Of a stretch of 64,000 bases of DNA, positions 26,830 through 37,809 are shown piece by piece. The stretch lies in assembly GCF_000308675.1 (NCBI RefSeq), contig NZ_BAGE01000044.1, forward strand, positions 1-64,000, given 5' to 3'. How positions within the stretch are numbered: position 1 is the first letter of the stretch; the number at the start of each line of letters is the position of its first letter. This DNA is from Nocardia paucivorans NBRC 100373. Its GTDB lineage: Bacteria; Actinomycetota; Actinomycetes; Mycobacteriales; Mycobacteriaceae. Position numbers and translations under genes: made by a program. Below the pieces are notes generated by a model, which was not told the DNA's origin, searched no databases, and worked only from the letters and a program-made list of their open reading frames with translations.

Positions 26830-27456
26830 ATGGCGGCGAAAACGCCGGACGAGCCGCGAACACCGGAGCCCACCGACAACGAGGAGACCGGGGACACCGC
26901 CGAAACCGAGCGCAATCCTTACCCGCCCGCCCTCATCGCGACCGCGGTGGCGCTGCCCATCGCCCTGGTGGTCGGTGTGGTGGTCGCCGCGGTGATCGTC
27001 CTGCGCACCCCCGTGGAACGGGAACCGCTGGCATTGGGTCCGGTCCCGGCCCCGGCCGCCACGAGTCCGGCCTGCGCGACCCTCGTTCCCGCGTTTCCGG
27101 CAGAACTGGGTGATTTCACCGAATCGACGCTGGTGCAGCCTGTCCCCCCGGCGACCCGCGCCTGGCAACGTCCCGACGGCGGCGCGCCGATCGTCGTGCG
27201 CTGCGGACTGGACCGCCCGATGGAATTCAACCGCGCGTCCCCCATCCAGATGGTCAACGACGTTCAGTGGTTCGAGGTCCGCGACCCGGCGGCCGTCGAT
27301 ACCGGACAGAGCACCTGGTACGCGGTGGACCGGGAAACCTATATCGCCCTGACCGTTCCCGACGGGTCGGGTCCCACCCCGCTACAGGTGGTGTCCGACA
27401 CGATCACCGCGCACCTGCCGGCCCGACCGATCGATCCGGGCGAACTGCCCAACTGA
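26830..27456 (+). CDS. DUF3515 membrane-anchored protein
   Basis: The 208-residue protein has a polar N-terminus (1-30), one membrane helix (about 36-58) and an extracytoplasmic DUF3515 domain with CATLVPAFPAELGDF, RCGLDRP and WYAVDRETYIALTVP. Function unknown; the position beside ddl and thiL is the mycobacterial one (Rv2980). GGAAGGA precedes the ATG at 26830. An upstream GTG at 26776 lies eight bases behind TACCCT and could give a longer, leaderless form. Confidence 0.88.
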   Translation: MAAKTPDEPRTPEPTDNEETGDTAETERNPYPPALIATAVALPIALVVGVVVAAVIVLRTPVEREPLALGPVPAPAATSPACATLVPAFPAELGDFTESTLVQPVPPATRAWQRPDGGAPIVVRCGLDRPMEFNRASPIQMVNDVQWFEVRDPAAVDTGQSTWYAVDRETYIALTVPDGSGPTPLQVVSDTITAHLPARPIDPGELPN

Positions 27457-27465
27457 ATCCGTCCG

Positions 27466-28578
27466 CTACCGCAGCCCGGTGCCCCGTGCCAACGCGGTCT
27501 CGATGAGAGTGGAGACCAGGGTTCGGTAGTCGATCCCGGTCTGCTCCCACATTCGCGGGTACATCGAGATCGCGGTGAAACCGGGCATGGTGTTGATCTC
27601 GTTGATCACCGGTCCATCCGGGGTGACGAAGAAGTCCACCCGGGCCAACCCCTGGCAGTCCAGGGCGCGGAAAGCTCGTACCGACAGAGTGCGCACCTCC
27701 TCGGTGACGGCATCGTCCAATTTCGCCGGGACATCGAATTCGCAGACGTCATCGAGGTATTTGGTGTCGAAATCGTAGAAGTCCGGCCCGGCCGAGCCGG
27801 TATCCGCGGGGTCGGTTTCCGGCATCCGGATCTCGGCGAGCGCACTGGCCTGCACCCGACCGTCCGGGAATTCCAGCACACCGCACTCCACCTCGCGGCC
27901 CACGATGGCGGCCTCCACGATCACCTTCGGGTCGTGTGCCCGGGCCACCGCGATGGCGGCATCCAGATCCGCCCAGTCGGTGACCCTGGTGATACCGATC
28001 GAGGAACCGCCTCGCGCGGGTTTCACGAAAACCGGCAACCCGAGCCGCTCCCGGTCCACCGGCGCGACAGTGGCGTCACCGGGACGCAGCACCACCTGCA
28101 ATCCCACCGGCAGCCCTTCGGCCGCCAGCAGCTTCTTGGTGAACTCCTTGTCCATCCCGGCCGCACTGGCCAGCACCCCGGGGCCCACGTACGGGATACC
28201 GGCCATTTCCAACAGTCCCTGAATGGTCCCGTCCTCACCGAAGGGGCCGTGCAGCACGGGGAACACCACATCCACGGCACCGAGTACCGTGCCCGGCTCG
28301 TCGAGGGCGACCAGCGCTCCGGAACGGCCGGGATCGGCGGCGAGCACCAGAGCGGTTCCGGTATCGGAGACCGATGGCAATTCCCGGTCTCGGGGAGCGA
28401 GCGCCGCGGCATCATCACCGGACAGGGTCCAGGCGCCGTCGGTGGTTATGCCGATCGGCACGGCCTCGTAGCGCTCCGGGTCCAGATGACGGAGCACCGC
28501 ACCCGCCGATACACAGGACACGGCGTGCTCGTTGCTGCGTCCGCCGAACACCACGGCCACCCTGATCCGGTTCGTCAT
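27466..28578 (-). CDS. ddl: D-alanine--D-alanine ligase
   Basis: This 370-residue ATP-grasp ligase makes the D-Ala-D-Ala dipeptide of peptidoglycan. Family motifs are [17 protein letters not shown] at the N-terminus, [31 protein letters not shown], and the metal-binding [11 protein letters not shown] with [10 protein letters not shown]. The active-site Glu in SNEHAVS is present. The ATG at 28578 gives the family N-terminus. It ends ten bases from the DUF3515 stop (convergent) and lies downstream of gpsA. Confidence 0.97.
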   Translation of the reverse strand: MTNRIRVAVVFGGRSNEHAVSCVSAGAVLRHLDPERYEAVPIGITTDGAWTLSGDDAAALAPRDRELPSVSDTGTALVLAADPGRSGALVALDEPGTVLGAVDVVFPVLHGPFGEDGTIQGLLEMAGIPYVGPGVLASAAGMDKEFTKKLLAAEGLPVGLQVVLRPGDATVAPVDRERLGLPVFVKPARGGSSIGITRVTDWADLDAAIAVARAHDPKVIVEAAIVGREVECGVLEFPDGRVQASALAEIRMPETDPADTGSAGPDFYDFDTKYLDDVCEFDVPAKLDDAVTEEVRTLSVRAFRALDCQGLARVDFFVTPDGPVINEINTMPGFTAISMYPRMWEQTGIDYRTLVSTLIETALARGTGLR

Positions 28579-28643
28579 GCCCCGAACCGTACCTGCCCGG
28601 CGCCCTAAGCCTGGAGCGGACCACCGGGTCCGCATGGGCGTTT

Positions 28644-29639
28644 CTATTCCGGTTTGATCCGGCGGCCGAGCAGCCGGTCGACCGCCTGCCGCACCGCCAG
28701 CCCTTCGTGGCATACCTCGTGCACCGCCTCCGTGAGCGGCATCTCCACATCGTGCTTACGTGCCAGCGCCCGCACCGATGTGCACGATTTCACACCTTCG
28801 GCGACCTGACCGTGGGTGGCCTCCTGTGCGGCCTGCATGGATCCGCCCTCGCCGAGAACATGACCGAAGGAGCGGTTGCGCGACAGCGGCGAGGTGCAGG
28901 TGGCCACCAGATCACCCACACCGGCCAGGCCGGCCAGGGTGACCGGTTCGGCGCCGAGCGCGGTGCCCAGTCGAATGATCTCGGCCAGACCACGGGTGAT
29001 GAGCCCCGCGATGGAGTTGTCCCCCAGCCCCATACCGGAGGCGATACCGCATGCCAAGGCGATGACGTTCTTGCAGGCACCACCGATTTCACAACCGATC
29101 ACATCGGTATTGGTATAGGGCCGGAAATACCCGGTGGCGCACGCTTGTTGCACGACAACGGCCCGATCCGCGTCGGTACAGCCGATCACCGTCGCGGCGG
29201 GCTGCCCGGCCGCGATCTCCTTGGCGAGATTCGGGCCGGACAACACCGCGATCCGCTCCGGCTCAGCGCCGGTGACCGCGGCGATGACCTCGCTCATCCG
29301 AAGGAGGGTACCGGTTTCGATTCCCTTGGCCAGGCTCAGCAAAGTGGCGTCCGCACCGATTGCCGGCGCCCAGACCTGCAGATTCGTACGCAATGCCTGC
29401 GATGGCACGGCCAATACGACGATATCGGCGCCGTCGAGGGCGCGGATGTGGTCGTCGGTCGCGGCGACCGGCGGCAGCTGCACCCCCGGAAGGTAGAACG
29501 GATTGCGATGGTCGGTCGCCAAGGCCTCGGCCACCTCCGGTCGCCGCGCCCAGATGGTGACCTCGGTTCCCGCGTCCGCCAAGACCTTCGCGAATGCCGT
29601 TCCCCATGATCCCGCACCCAGTACCGCCGCCCTCGTCAT
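28644..29639 (-). CDS. gpsA: Glycerol-3-phosphate dehydrogenase [NAD(P)+]
   Basis: The 331-residue enzyme reduces dihydroxyacetone phosphate to sn-glycerol-3-phosphate for phospholipid synthesis. The N-terminal nucleotide-binding [14 protein letters not shown] (8-21) and the catalytic region [26 protein letters not shown] with the active-site Lys are intact. The ATG at 29639 is only 30 bases from the divergent fbiD start. It forms a gpsA-ddl pair as in M. tuberculosis (Rv2982c-Rv2981c). Confidence 0.97.
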   Translation of the reverse strand: MTRAAVLGAGSWGTAFAKVLADAGTEVTIWARRPEVAEALATDHRNPFYLPGVQLPPVAATDDHIRALDGADIVVLAVPSQALRTNLQVWAPAIGADATLLSLAKGIETGTLLRMSEVIAAVTGAEPERIAVLSGPNLAKEIAAGQPAATVIGCTDADRAVVVQQACATGYFRPYTNTDVIGCEIGGACKNVIALACGIASGMGLGDNSIAGLITRGLAEIIRLGTALGAEPVTLAGLAGVGDLVATCTSPLSRNRSFGHVLGEGGSMQAAQEATHGQVAEGVKSCTSVRALARKHDVEMPLTEAVHEVCHEGLAVRQAVDRLLGRRIKPE

Positions 29640-29669
29640 CAGCCCAATATGCCATGGAAGGATGGCCCC

Positions 29670-30413
29670 ATGCGTCAGCACACCGTGCACACCGTGTACG
29701 CCGTGATCGCGGTGAAAAGCCTCGACCGGGCCAAGAGCCGCCTGGCCGGTGCACTGCCGCCGCCGGATCGGGCGCGGCTGGTACTGGCCATGTTCTCCGA
29801 TACGTTGCGCGCCGCCTGCGCCGTATCGGCCATCGGGTCGGTCACCGTGGTCACCCCGGATCCCGCCGTCGCGGAACTGGCGCGCGCACGCGGTGCCGAG
29901 GTGCATCCCGAACCCACCGATCGGTCACCGGTATCCGGTGAATCCGACCGCCTCAACACCGCCTTGGCCGCTGCCGCCGACACACTACGTCGGTGGCACG
30001 GCCCCATCGACCTATTGGCCCTGCAGGCCGATCTGCCGGCACTGCGCGCGGACGAACTGGCCGATATGCTCGCCACCGCGCCCGCCGCCCGTTCGCTGGT
30101 CGTCGACCATACGGGCACCGGCACGGCCGCGCTGCTGGCGCGCGCGGGAACACCACTGAATCCGCGCTTCGGCCCCGAGTCGGCCGCCCGACACAGCGCC
30201 GACGGTGCGATCGAACTGGACGGGGACTGGCCGGGACTGCGGTTGGACGTCGATACCGTCGCCGATCTGGACAAGGCAGTGGCCCTCGGCGCCGGCCCCG
30301 ATACCAGGACGCTGTTGCGTACCCTCGGCCATCGGGTTCCCGCGCTCGGCGGTGGGTTCGCCTCGCCCGGCACCGGACCGGAGCCGGCCGAATCGATAAC
30401 TACGGTGTGCTAG
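29670..30413 (+). CDS. fbiD: Phosphoenolpyruvate guanylyltransferase (CofC/FbiD), coenzyme F420 biosynthesis
   Basis: The 247-residue nucleotidyltransferase has [36 protein letters not shown] at the N-terminus, [14 protein letters not shown], and the metal-site [16 protein letters not shown]. FbiD makes enolpyruvyl-diphospho-5'-guanosine, the activated side-chain precursor of F420; fbiA, fbiB and fbiC are not in this window. AAGGA lies eight bases before the ATG at 29670. Position between gpsA and ppk matches Rv2983. Its presence shows that the organism probably makes F420. Confidence 0.93.
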   Translation: MRQHTVHTVYAVIAVKSLDRAKSRLAGALPPPDRARLVLAMFSDTLRAACAVSAIGSVTVVTPDPAVAELARARGAEVHPEPTDRSPVSGESDRLNTALAAAADTLRRWHGPIDLLALQADLPALRADELADMLATAPAARSLVVDHTGTGTAALLARAGTPLNPRFGPESAARHSADGAIELDGDWPGLRLDVDTVADLDKAVALGAGPDTRTLLRTLGHRVPALGGGFASPGTGPEPAESITTVC

Positions 30414-30483
30414 CGGATCGCCGCGACCGGAACACCTGGAGACGATCCCACCTCCCGGCTGCACACCGTACGGTTCGTAAGGA

Positions 30484-32652
30484 ATGATCGTAGACGTGAG
30501 CGATACGGAAACCGTCAAGCAGCAGCGGGTACTTCCCGCTCCACCACCGGCCGCCGGCCCGGTATCCGACGGATCCGCCGCGCCACAGTTGCCCGCCGAT
30601 CGCTATCTCAACCGCGAGTTGAGTTGGCTGGACTTCAATGCCCGGGTACTGGCGCTGGCGGAGGACGATTCGCTGCCGTTGCTGGAACGCGCCAAATTCC
30701 TCGCCATCTTCGCCTCGAACCTGGACGAGTTCTACATGGTGCGTGTTGCCGGTCTCAAACGCCGCGCCGAGACCGGGCTTACGGTGCGCTCCGCCGACGG
30801 ACGTTCACCCAACGAGCAGTTGGCGCTCATCGCCGCCCGCACCCAGGAGATCGCGGTCCGGCACGCTCGGGTGTTCCTCGACGATGTACTGCCCGCGCTC
30901 ATCGACGAAGGCATCGAGATCATCGACTGGACCGACCTCGACGACGAGGAACGGCACCGACTGTCGGCCTATTTCCAGGACCAGGTGTTCCCGGTGCTCA
31001 CCCCCCTCGCGGTGGACCCGGCCCACCCCTTCCCTTATATCAGCGGCCTGAGCCTGAATCTCGCGGTGACGGTGCGGGACGAGACCGGCGGTGAGCATTT
31101 CGCCCGCGTGAAGGTTCCCGACAATGTCGACCGATTCGTGCGGGTGCGACGCACCGGTTCCACCTCCTCCATTGCGGCGTTCCTGCCGATGGAGTCGCTC
31201 ATCGCGGCGCATCTGGATCAGTTGTTCCCCGGGATGACCGTGGTCGAACAACATTCGTTCCGGATCACCCGCAATGCCGATTTCGAGGTCGACGAGGACC
31301 GCGACGAAGACCTGCTGCAGGCGCTGGAACGTGAACTCGCGCGCCGCCGCTTCGGTTCCCCGGTCCGGCTCGAGGTCTCCGACGATATGACCGAGCACAT
31401 GCTGGAACTGTTGTTGCGCGAACTCGAGGTCGATCCGGGTGATGTCATCCAGGTCCCCGGCCTGTTGGATCTGTCCTCCCTGTGGCAGGTCTACGGGGTG
31501 GACCGGCCCGCGCTCAAGGATCCGCCATACGTTCCCGCGACCCCACCGGCCTTCGGGGAACGGGAGACCCCGCGCAATGTGTTCGCCGCGTTGCGCGAGG
31601 GCGATGTGCTGGTACATCATCCCTACGATTCGTTCTCCACCAGCGTGCAGCGGTTCATCGAACAGGCCGCCGCCGATCCCCAGGTGCTGGCGATCAAGCA
31701 GACGTTGTATCGCACCTCCGGGGATTCGCCGATCGTGAATGCGCTCATCGATGCCGCCGAGGCCGGTAAGCAGGTGGTGGCGCTGGTCGAGATCAAGGCA
31801 CGATTCGACGAACAGGCCAACATCAAATGGGCCCGGGCGCTGGAACAGGCGGGCGTCCACGTGGTCTACGGTCTGGTCGGGTTGAAAACCCACTGCAAGA
31901 CCTGTCTGGTGGTGCGCCGGGAAGGCGCGACCATTCGTCGCTACTGCCATATCGGCACCGGCAATTACAACCCCAAAACCGCGCGCCTCTACGAGGACGT
32001 CGGATTGCTCACCGCGGCACCCGAAATCGGGGCCGATCTGACCGACCTGTTCAATTCGCTGACCGGGTATTCCCGCAAGGCCGAGTATCGCAATCTCCTG
32101 GTTGCCCCGTACGGGGTGCGGTCCGGGATCATCACCCGTATCGAGCGGGAGATCGAGGCGGCGCGGAACGGGGAAGCCGCCCGGATCCGGATGAAGGCCA
32201 ATGCCATCGTCGACGAACAGATCATCGACGCCCTCTACCGTGCCTCCCAGGCCGGTGTGCCGGTGCAGATCGTGGTGCGCAGTATCTGCGGGCTGCGACC
32301 GGGAGTTCCGGGGTTCAGCGACAATATCGAGGTCCGCTCGATCCTCGGCCGAGTGCTCGAGCATTCCCGGATCATGCATTTCCAGGCGCAGGACGAATAC
32401 TGGATCGGCAGCGCCGATATGATGCACCGCAATCTGGACCGGCGCGTGGAGGTCATGGCGCAGGTCCGGGATCGCCGTCTGTGCGCCCAGTTGGACGAGG
32501 TGTTCGAGTCGGCGCTGCATCCGATGACCCGCTGCTGGGTACTGCAATCCGACGGTTCCTGGACGGCCTGGCCCGAGCGCCGCGATACCGGCGACGGTGT
32601 TCGTGACCATCAGGTGTACCTCATGCACCTCCACCGCCCCGCACAACAGTGA
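30484..32652 (+). CDS. ppk1: Polyphosphate kinase
   Basis: This 722-residue PPK1 reversibly polymerises the gamma phosphate of ATP into polyphosphate. [24 protein letters not shown] opens the N-domain, and the head and catalytic domains follow. The autophosphorylated His lies in [12 protein letters not shown] (about residue 489), and a second conserved His is in [13 protein letters not shown]. The start may be ATG 30484 or GTG 30496; the AAGGA at 30479-30483 suits the GTG better. The stop overlaps the mutT1 start (GTGA). Confidence 0.97.
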   Translation: MIVDVSDTETVKQQRVLPAPPPAAGPVSDGSAAPQLPADRYLNRELSWLDFNARVLALAEDDSLPLLERAKFLAIFASNLDEFYMVRVAGLKRRAETGLTVRSADGRSPNEQLALIAARTQEIAVRHARVFLDDVLPALIDEGIEIIDWTDLDDEERHRLSAYFQDQVFPVLTPLAVDPAHPFPYISGLSLNLAVTVRDETGGEHFARVKVPDNVDRFVRVRRTGSTSSIAAFLPMESLIAAHLDQLFPGMTVVEQHSFRITRNADFEVDEDRDEDLLQALERELARRRFGSPVRLEVSDDMTEHMLELLLRELEVDPGDVIQVPGLLDLSSLWQVYGVDRPALKDPPYVPATPPAFGERETPRNVFAALREGDVLVHHPYDSFSTSVQRFIEQAAADPQVLAIKQTLYRTSGDSPIVNALIDAAEAGKQVVALVEIKARFDEQANIKWARALEQAGVHVVYGLVGLKTHCKTCLVVRREGATIRRYCHIGTGNYNPKTARLYEDVGLLTAAPEIGADLTDLFNSLTGYSRKAEYRNLLVAPYGVRSGIITRIEREIEAARNGEAARIRMKANAIVDEQIIDALYRASQAGVPVQIVVRSICGLRPGVPGFSDNIEVRSILGRVLEHSRIMHFQAQDEYWIGSADMMHRNLDRRVEVMAQVRDRRLCAQLDEVFESALHPMTRCWVLQSDGSWTAWPERRDTGDGVRDHQVYLMHLHRPAQQ

Positions 32653-33620
32653 AGGACTCGACCGACCACACGATGTCTCGTTCACCTCGGGCCAAGGCCA
32701 ATATCCATGCCGCGGGAACGGTGTTGTGGCGTCGGGCGCCGGACGGTTCCGGCGCCGTCGAGATCGCCGTGATCCACCGGCCCAAGTACCAGGACTGGTC
32801 GCTGCCGAAGGGCAAACTCGACCCCGGGGAGACGCCGGTGCTCGCGGCCGTGCGGGAAACCGAGGAGGAGACCGGGCTACGCCCCCGACTGGGCCGCTAT
32901 CTCGGCAAGGTCACCTACCCGATTCCCGGTCACCGCAAGCTGAAGCGGGTCGACTATTGGGCGGCCGAGGTCGCCGAGGGAGAATTCGCCGCCAATACCG
33001 AGGTGGACGAGCTGCGCTGGATTCGACTCGATCGGGTATTGGACGAATTGTCGTATCCGATGGACCGACAGGTGGTGCGCACTTTCGCCCGGTTACCGGT
33101 CGAAACCTCCACACTGTTGGTGGTGCGACACGCGAAAGCCGGCCGCCGCGACCGGTTCGACGGGCCGGACGATGCGCGGCCGCTGGAACCGGCCGGGCGG
33201 CGGCGGGCGCTGGCCCTGGTACCGAATCTGTTGGCGTTCGGCGCCCGGGAGATCTTCTCCGCACCCCCGTTGCGCTGTGTGCAGACGGTCCAACCGCTGG
33301 CCGAGGAGCTGGGGGTGGATATCGGCCTGGAACCGCTGCTGTCGGAAACGGGTTATGCGGCGGATCCGGACGCGGGACGGAAACGGGCCCTCGAACTGGT
33401 CTCCGATCGCACCGTGCGCGTGCTGTGCAGCCAGGGGAAGGTGATCCCCGATCTCTTGCAATGGTGGACCGAACGCGACGGAATAGCGTTACCGCCCGCG
33501 CGTAATCGCAAGGGCAGCGTGTGGGTGCTGTCGTTCGTCGACGGTCGAATGGTGGCCGCCGACCATCTGGAGCGGTCGCTGTCGATGGCCGTGGTACCTC
33601 CCACGGATACCGCCACCTGA
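32649..33620 (+). CDS. mutT1: NUDIX hydrolase/histidine phosphatase fusion MutT1
   Basis: The 323-residue two-domain protein has an N-terminal NUDIX domain (about 15-150) with the box [23 protein letters not shown], and a C-terminal histidine phosphatase domain (about 155-310) starting [10 protein letters not shown]. Mycobacterial MutT1 uses the pair to hydrolyse 8-oxo-GTP and related nucleotides, protecting against oxidised nucleotide pools. It starts at GTG 32649, overlapping the ppk1 stop by four bases, so the two are coupled, as Rv2984-Rv2985. Confidence 0.95.
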   Translation: MKDSTDHTMSRSPRAKANIHAAGTVLWRRAPDGSGAVEIAVIHRPKYQDWSLPKGKLDPGETPVLAAVRETEEETGLRPRLGRYLGKVTYPIPGHRKLKRVDYWAAEVAEGEFAANTEVDELRWIRLDRVLDELSYPMDRQVVRTFARLPVETSTLLVVRHAKAGRRDRFDGPDDARPLEPAGRRRALALVPNLLAFGAREIFSAPPLRCVQTVQPLAEELGVDIGLEPLLSETGYAADPDAGRKRALELVSDRTVRVLCSQGKVIPDLLQWWTERDGIALPPARNRKGSVWVLSFVDGRMVAADHLERSLSMAVVPPTDTAT

Positions 33621-33943
33621 AACCGCACCGAATACGGAATATCGACTCCGCCCGGTCCGCACGCGGTTCGCCGGGACCGTATCGGCGCCCGAAGCACAGG
33701 TGCCACGGGCACGAGCCTCGGGCGCCGATTCGGCGAGACCCGTGGGGGCCGCAACCCCCGCGCCGTCGAAGGTGGTTCGATCGACACGGCCCCGAAGACG
33801 GCGCGATGTAAACACAGAACGCCCCCAGGGATCTCCCGGGGGCAGTGGTCCGTCCGAAACACGGGTGATACGGGATCAACCCGATGGGTTGTCGGTGTGA
33901 CGACGAGGGGCGGGGTGGGTTGGCGCCGACGCCGAACGTGAAA
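33621..33943. other. 323-base gap between mutT1 and hupB
   Basis: The two genes converge here. The gap holds one clear hairpin (33821-33843) and no reading frame with a ribosome binding site. The remainder has no repeats I could identify. Confidence 0.6.
33821..33843. terminator. Hairpin terminator between convergent mutT1 and hupB
   Basis: GCCCCCAGGGA pairs with TCCCGGGGGC around a two-base turn, with one bulged A. No T-run follows. It lies about 100 bases past the hupB stop and 200 past the mutT1 stop and could serve either. Confidence 0.6.
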
Positions 33944-34567
33944 TCAGCGGGTGCGACGCGCTGTGGTCTTCTTGGCCGTTGTCTTCTTGGCCGCGGCCTT
34001 CTTGGCCGTTGTCTTCTTCGCGGTGGCGCTCTTGGCGGCCGTGGCCCGCTTGGTGGTGCTCTTCTTCGCGGCGGTTGCCTTGCTCGTAGCGGTTTTCTTG
34101 GCCGTGGTCTTGGTTGCCGCCTTTTTCGCGGGCGCCTTGGTCGCCGCCTTCTTGGCGGGCGCCTTGGTCGCCGCCTTCTTCGCGGTGGTGCGTTTGGTGG
34201 CGGTCGCCGCCTTCTTGGTGGTCGACTTCTTGGCCGCAACCGGCGCATTGACACCGCGTTTCACCGCGGGACCGGTTGCCGCGAGCTTCTGTTTGCCCGC
34301 AATGACGGCCTTGAACTGAGCGCCGGGCCGGAATGCCGGCACCGAAGTGGGCTTCACCCTGACCGTTTCTCCGGTGCGTGGGTTCCGGGCCACCCGGGCC
34401 GCCCGTTTGCGTTGTTCGAATACACCGAATCCGGTGATGGTGACGCTCTGCCCTTTGTGTACTGCACGGACGATGGTGTCGACCACATGCTCGACTGCCG
34501 CGGTGGCCGTGCGCCTGTCAGTACCCAACTTTTCGGTCAGAACGTCGATCAGTTCCGCCTTGTTCAT
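33944..34567 (-). CDS. hupB: DNA-binding protein HU with Lys/Ala-rich tail (HupB)
   Basis: The 207-residue nucleoid protein has an N-terminal HU domain (1-90, [33 protein letters not shown] and [23 protein letters not shown]). A long C-terminal tail (about 100-207) is built of [13 protein letters not shown] and KKTTAKK repeats, as in mycobacterial HupB/Hlp. The tail binds DNA non-specifically and resembles histone H1. Its repetitive DNA is prone to length change. Neighbouring mutT1 and leuD match the mycobacterial order. Confidence 0.97.
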   Translation of the reverse strand: MNKAELIDVLTEKLGTDRRTATAAVEHVVDTIVRAVHKGQSVTITGFGVFEQRKRAARVARNPRTGETVRVKPTSVPAFRPGAQFKAVIAGKQKLAATGPAVKRGVNAPVAAKKSTTKKAATATKRTTAKKAATKAPAKKAATKAPAKKAATKTTAKKTATSKATAAKKSTTKRATAAKSATAKKTTAKKAAAKKTTAKKTTARRTR

Positions 34568-34723
34568 TGAATCCTCCGCAGACTAATGGCCCGTCGTCGG
34601 ACCGACTAGCTACCACGGTAAACCCACAAAGGGCAAGAGTCTATGTGCCACGCCAAAATTCATGAGGTTTAGCACACATCCAGTTACCGGATGACCCGGA
34701 ACCCAGCAAACGACACCGAGTGA

Positions 34724-35332
34724 TTACGCCCGCAAAATACGTTCCGGAAGGGTGGTGGGTTTCCATGATGGCCTTGTCTTTTCGAACTCGGCGATCTCAC
34801 CCTCCTTCCGCAGCGTCAGACCGATGTCATCCAAACCTTCCAACAGGCGCCACCTGGTGTAGTCGTCAATATCGAACGGCAACACGACGGTTCCCGCCGT
34901 CACGGTCCGCGCTTCGAGATCCACCACCAATTCGAGCCCGGGCTGTTCCTCGAGCATCTTCCAGAGCATTTCGACATCATTTTGTGACATTTGCGCGGCC
35001 AACACTCCGCCCTTACCCGCATTCCCGCGGAAGATGTCTGCGAAGCGGGAAGAGATAACCACCCGAAAGCCATAGTCCGACAGCGCCCACACCGCATGCT
35101 CCCGCGACGATCCGGTTCCGAAATCCGGACCGGCCACGAGCACACTGCCGCGCTTGTACGGTTCGATGTTCAGAATGAAGTCCGGGTCCGTTCGCCAGGC
35201 CGCGAAGAGTCCGTCTTCGAATCCCGTTCGAGTCACTCGCTTCAGATAGACGGCGGGGATGATCTGATCGGTGTCGACATTCGATCGGCGCAGCGGTACT
35301 CCGATCCCCTTGTGCACAGTAAAGGGTTGCAT
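34724..35332 (-). CDS. leuD: 3-isopropylmalate dehydratase small subunit
   Basis: This 202-residue subunit pairs with LeuC to isomerise 2- to 3-isopropylmalate in leucine synthesis. Signatures are [26 protein letters not shown], the swivelling-domain [17 protein letters not shown], and [21 protein letters not shown] precedes the ATG at 35332. It follows leuC after 110 bases and is very probably cotranscribed with it. Confidence 0.97.
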   Translation of the reverse strand: MQPFTVHKGIGVPLRRSNVDTDQIIPAVYLKRVTRTGFEDGLFAAWRTDPDFILNIEPYKRGSVLVAGPDFGTGSSREHAVWALSDYGFRVVISSRFADIFRGNAGKGGVLAAQMSQNDVEMLWKMLEEQPGLELVVDLEARTVTAGTVVLPFDIDDYTRWRLLEGLDDIGLTLRKEGEIAEFEKTRPSWKPTTLPERILRA

Positions 35333-35442
35333 CCTGTTTCTCCTGTTCGAGCTGCGGCGGCGGGGGCCGCGGTTGGGCGGTGGTCGTTATGCGAAATAGC
35401 GATCCGAACCGCGGGGTGTTCGGATTTCACCCCGCGACGCGA

Positions 35443-36858
35443 TCAGTTCAGGTCCGCGGGCGAGGCCAGGGCGCCACGGACCGCCGTAGCGGCCGCTACC
35501 GGGGGAGATACCAGGTGAGTACGGCCTCCCTTGCCCTGTCGGCCCTCGAAGTTGCGGTTCGAGGTGGACGCGCAGCGCTGGCCGGGAGCGAGCTGGTCCG
35601 GGTTCATTCCCAGACACATCGAGCAACCGGCCTGGCGCCATTCGGCGCCGGCAGCGGTGAAAATTTCCCCGAGCCCTTCTTTTTCCGCCTGCTTCCGCAC
35701 CCGCATCGAACCCGGCACCACCAGCATTCGCACCCCCTCGGCGACCTTACGACCCCGCAAAACCTCCGCCACCGCACGCAAATCCTCGATACGGCCGTTG
35801 GTGCACGATCCCACAAAAACCGTATCGACCGTTACATCGCGCAATGGAGTACCCGGCTGCAAATCCATATACCGCAGCGCTTTCTCCGCGGCCTCGCGTT
35901 CGGTGGGATCGGCGATCTGCGCCGGGTCGGGCACCCGCCCGCCCAGCGGGGCGCCCTGCCCCGGGTTGGTGCCCCAGGTGACGAACGGGGTCAGTGCGCT
36001 CGCATCGATGTGCACCTCGCGGTCGAAAACGGCATCCTCGTCGGTCTTCAACGCCTCCCAGGCGGCCACGGCGGCGTCCCAGTCCGCGCCCTGCGGGGCG
36101 TGTGGACGTCCCTTCAGGAATTCGTAGGTGGTTTCGTCCGGAGCGATCATGCCCGCGCGAGCCCCGGCCTCGATGGACATATTGCAGATCGTCATCCGCG
36201 CTTCCATCGACATGGCGCGGATCGCCTCTCCGCGGTATTCCAACACATACCCCTGGCCACCGCCGGTACCGATCTCGGCGATCACCGCCAGAATCAGGTC
36301 CTTGCTGGTGACTCCGGGCGGCAGCGTTCCGTCGACGGTGATCGCCATGGTTTTGAACGGCCGCAGCGACAGGGTCTGAGTGGCCAGTACGTGTTCGACC
36401 TCGCTGGTGCCGATCCCCATGGCCAAGGCGCCGAACGCCCCGTGCGTCGAGGTATGGCTGTCCCCGCACACGATCGTCATTCCCGGCTGGGTCAGCCCCA
36501 ATTGCGGTCCCACCACATGCACGATGCCCTGGTCGAGGTCCCCCATCGGGTGCAGCCGGATCCCGAATTCGGCGCAGTTACGGCGCAGGGTTTCGACCTG
36601 GGTGCGCGAAATAGGATCGGCAATCGGTTTATCGATATCGATGGTGGGAACATTGTGGTCCTCGGTGGCAATGGTCAGATCGGGGCGGCGCACCGGGCGC
36701 CCCGCCGCACGCAGACCGTCGAACGCCTGAGGACTGGTCACCTCGTGGACCAGGTGCAGGTCGATGTAGATGAGGTCGGGTTCGCGCGTGTCACCCGCAC
36801 CCGACCCGCGAGCGACGACATGCTGTTCCCATACCTTCTCGGCCAACGTGCGTGGCAT
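35443..36858 (-). CDS. leuC: 3-isopropylmalate dehydratase large subunit
   Basis: This 471-residue aconitase-family subunit has three cluster-ligating Cys: one in [13 protein letters not shown] and two in [11 protein letters not shown], for the [4Fe-4S] cluster. [31 protein letters not shown] is the substrate region. It starts at ATG 36858 and is divergent from the IclR-type regulator gene, so the 168-base gap probably holds its promoter and operator. Confidence 0.98.
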   Translation of the reverse strand: MPRTLAEKVWEQHVVARGSGAGDTREPDLIYIDLHLVHEVTSPQAFDGLRAAGRPVRRPDLTIATEDHNVPTIDIDKPIADPISRTQVETLRRNCAEFGIRLHPMGDLDQGIVHVVGPQLGLTQPGMTIVCGDSHTSTHGAFGALAMGIGTSEVEHVLATQTLSLRPFKTMAITVDGTLPPGVTSKDLILAVIAEIGTGGGQGYVLEYRGEAIRAMSMEARMTICNMSIEAGARAGMIAPDETTYEFLKGRPHAPQGADWDAAVAAWEALKTDEDAVFDREVHIDASALTPFVTWGTNPGQGAPLGGRVPDPAQIADPTEREAAEKALRYMDLQPGTPLRDVTVDTVFVGSCTNGRIEDLRAVAEVLRGRKVAEGVRMLVVPGSMRVRKQAEKEGLGEIFTAAGAEWRQAGCSMCLGMNPDQLAPGQRCASTSNRNFEGRQGKGGRTHLVSPPVAAATAVRGALASPADLN

Positions 36859-36996
36859 TGTTCTCGATCACCTTTCGGACCGGCACCCGGCTCGACCCGC
36901 GATGCGGCGGTGCCCGGATGCGCTGTTGATGAAAGCCGCGTCCTGCGATTTCGACCTCCGATCCGGTCCGTTACGCGGAACAACGGCGGAGTGGTT

Positions 36997-37020
36997 TCTC
37001 AAAATGCGAGACGCTAATAT
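36997..37020 (+). promoter_or_regulatory. leuC/ltbR intergenic control region
   Basis: TAATAT (37015-37020) matches the -10 consensus and ends six bases before the regulator ATG, so the regulator mRNA is probably leaderless. An imperfect inverted repeat, TCTC-AAAATGC-GAGA, lies at 36997-37011. It may be part of an LtbR-type operator serving both directions. I cannot confirm the published LtbR consensus from memory. Confidence 0.45.
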
Positions 37021-37026
37021 CGTTCT

Positions 37027-37728
37027 ATGAGACAGCATAGCGGTATCGGCGTTCTGGACAAAGCGATGACGGTGTTGTACGCGGTCGCCGAGCAGCCGTG
37101 TGGTCTCACCGAGTTGTGCGAGCGCACCGGACTGCCCCGCGCCACCGCGCACCGGTTGGCCGTGGGCCTGGAAACACACCGGTTGTTGGTCCGCAACGGC
37201 GACGGCGCGTGGGGCCCGGGGCCCGCACTGGCCGAACTGGCCGCCGGCGCCGCCGATCCGATGCGGGAGGCCGCCATGGTGGTGCTGCCGCGATTGCGGG
37301 AGATCACCGGCGAAAGTGTGCAGTTGTACTGCCGAGACGGCCACTGGCGGGTATGCGTGGCGGCACTGGAACCACCCGCAGGCCTCCGCGATACCGTACC
37401 CGTCGGTTCCCGACTCCCCCTTACCGCCGGTTCCGCCGCGAAAGTACTGCTGGCCTGGGCCGATCCGGAACTGCAACGAAGCATTCTCGCGGAGGCCGTG
37501 TTCGGCGAACGCGCCCTGGCGGAGGTCCGCAGACGCGGCTGGGCGCAGAGCGCCGCCGAACGCGCCACCGGTGTGGCCAGCGTGTCCGCCCCCGTACGGG
37601 ACCGCAATGGGAACGTGGTGGCGGCGGTATCGGTTTCCGGACCGATCGACCGAATGGGCCGCCGCCCCGGGGCCCGCTGGGCCGCCGATCTGGTTGCCGC
37701 CGCCGATGCTCTGCACCGGCGGTTGTAG
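37027..37728 (+). CDS. ltbR: IclR-family regulator, LtbR-like (controls leuCD)
   Basis: The 233-residue protein has a winged helix-turn-helix (about 5-65, GVLDKAMTVLYAVAEQPCGLTELCERTGLPRATAHRLAVGLE) and a C-terminal IclR effector domain with LPLTAGSAAKVLLAW and GVASVSAPVRDRNGNVVAAVSVSGP. LtbR in Corynebacterium and its mycobacterial counterpart (Rv2989) lie divergent from leuCD and repress leucine and tryptophan genes; position and length match here. The effector is not defined by the sequence. Confidence 0.9.
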   Translation: MRQHSGIGVLDKAMTVLYAVAEQPCGLTELCERTGLPRATAHRLAVGLETHRLLVRNGDGAWGPGPALAELAAGAADPMREAAMVVLPRLREITGESVQLYCRDGHWRVCVAALEPPAGLRDTVPVGSRLPLTAGSAAKVLLAWADPELQRSILAEAVFGERALAEVRRRGWAQSAAERATGVASVSAPVRDRNGNVVAAVSVSGPIDRMGRRPGARWAADLVAAADALHRRL

Positions 37729-37809
37729 CCGGCGCGACCACTCCGAAGAGCGAACCCCGATACGCCCGGGGTGGTGCCGGATGAGACGCCGCTCACTAGA
37801 GTTTCTCCA

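Noticed and set aside
25685..26863. A TPP riboswitch in front of thiL
   Set aside because: I looked for the conserved CUGAGA and related core elements upstream of thiL and found none; the region is shared with the divergent DUF3515 gene.
30805..32685. A 626-codon minus-strand frame opposite ppk1
   Set aside because: It is the complement of ppk1, whose catalytic motifs are intact. The frame shows only shadow composition.
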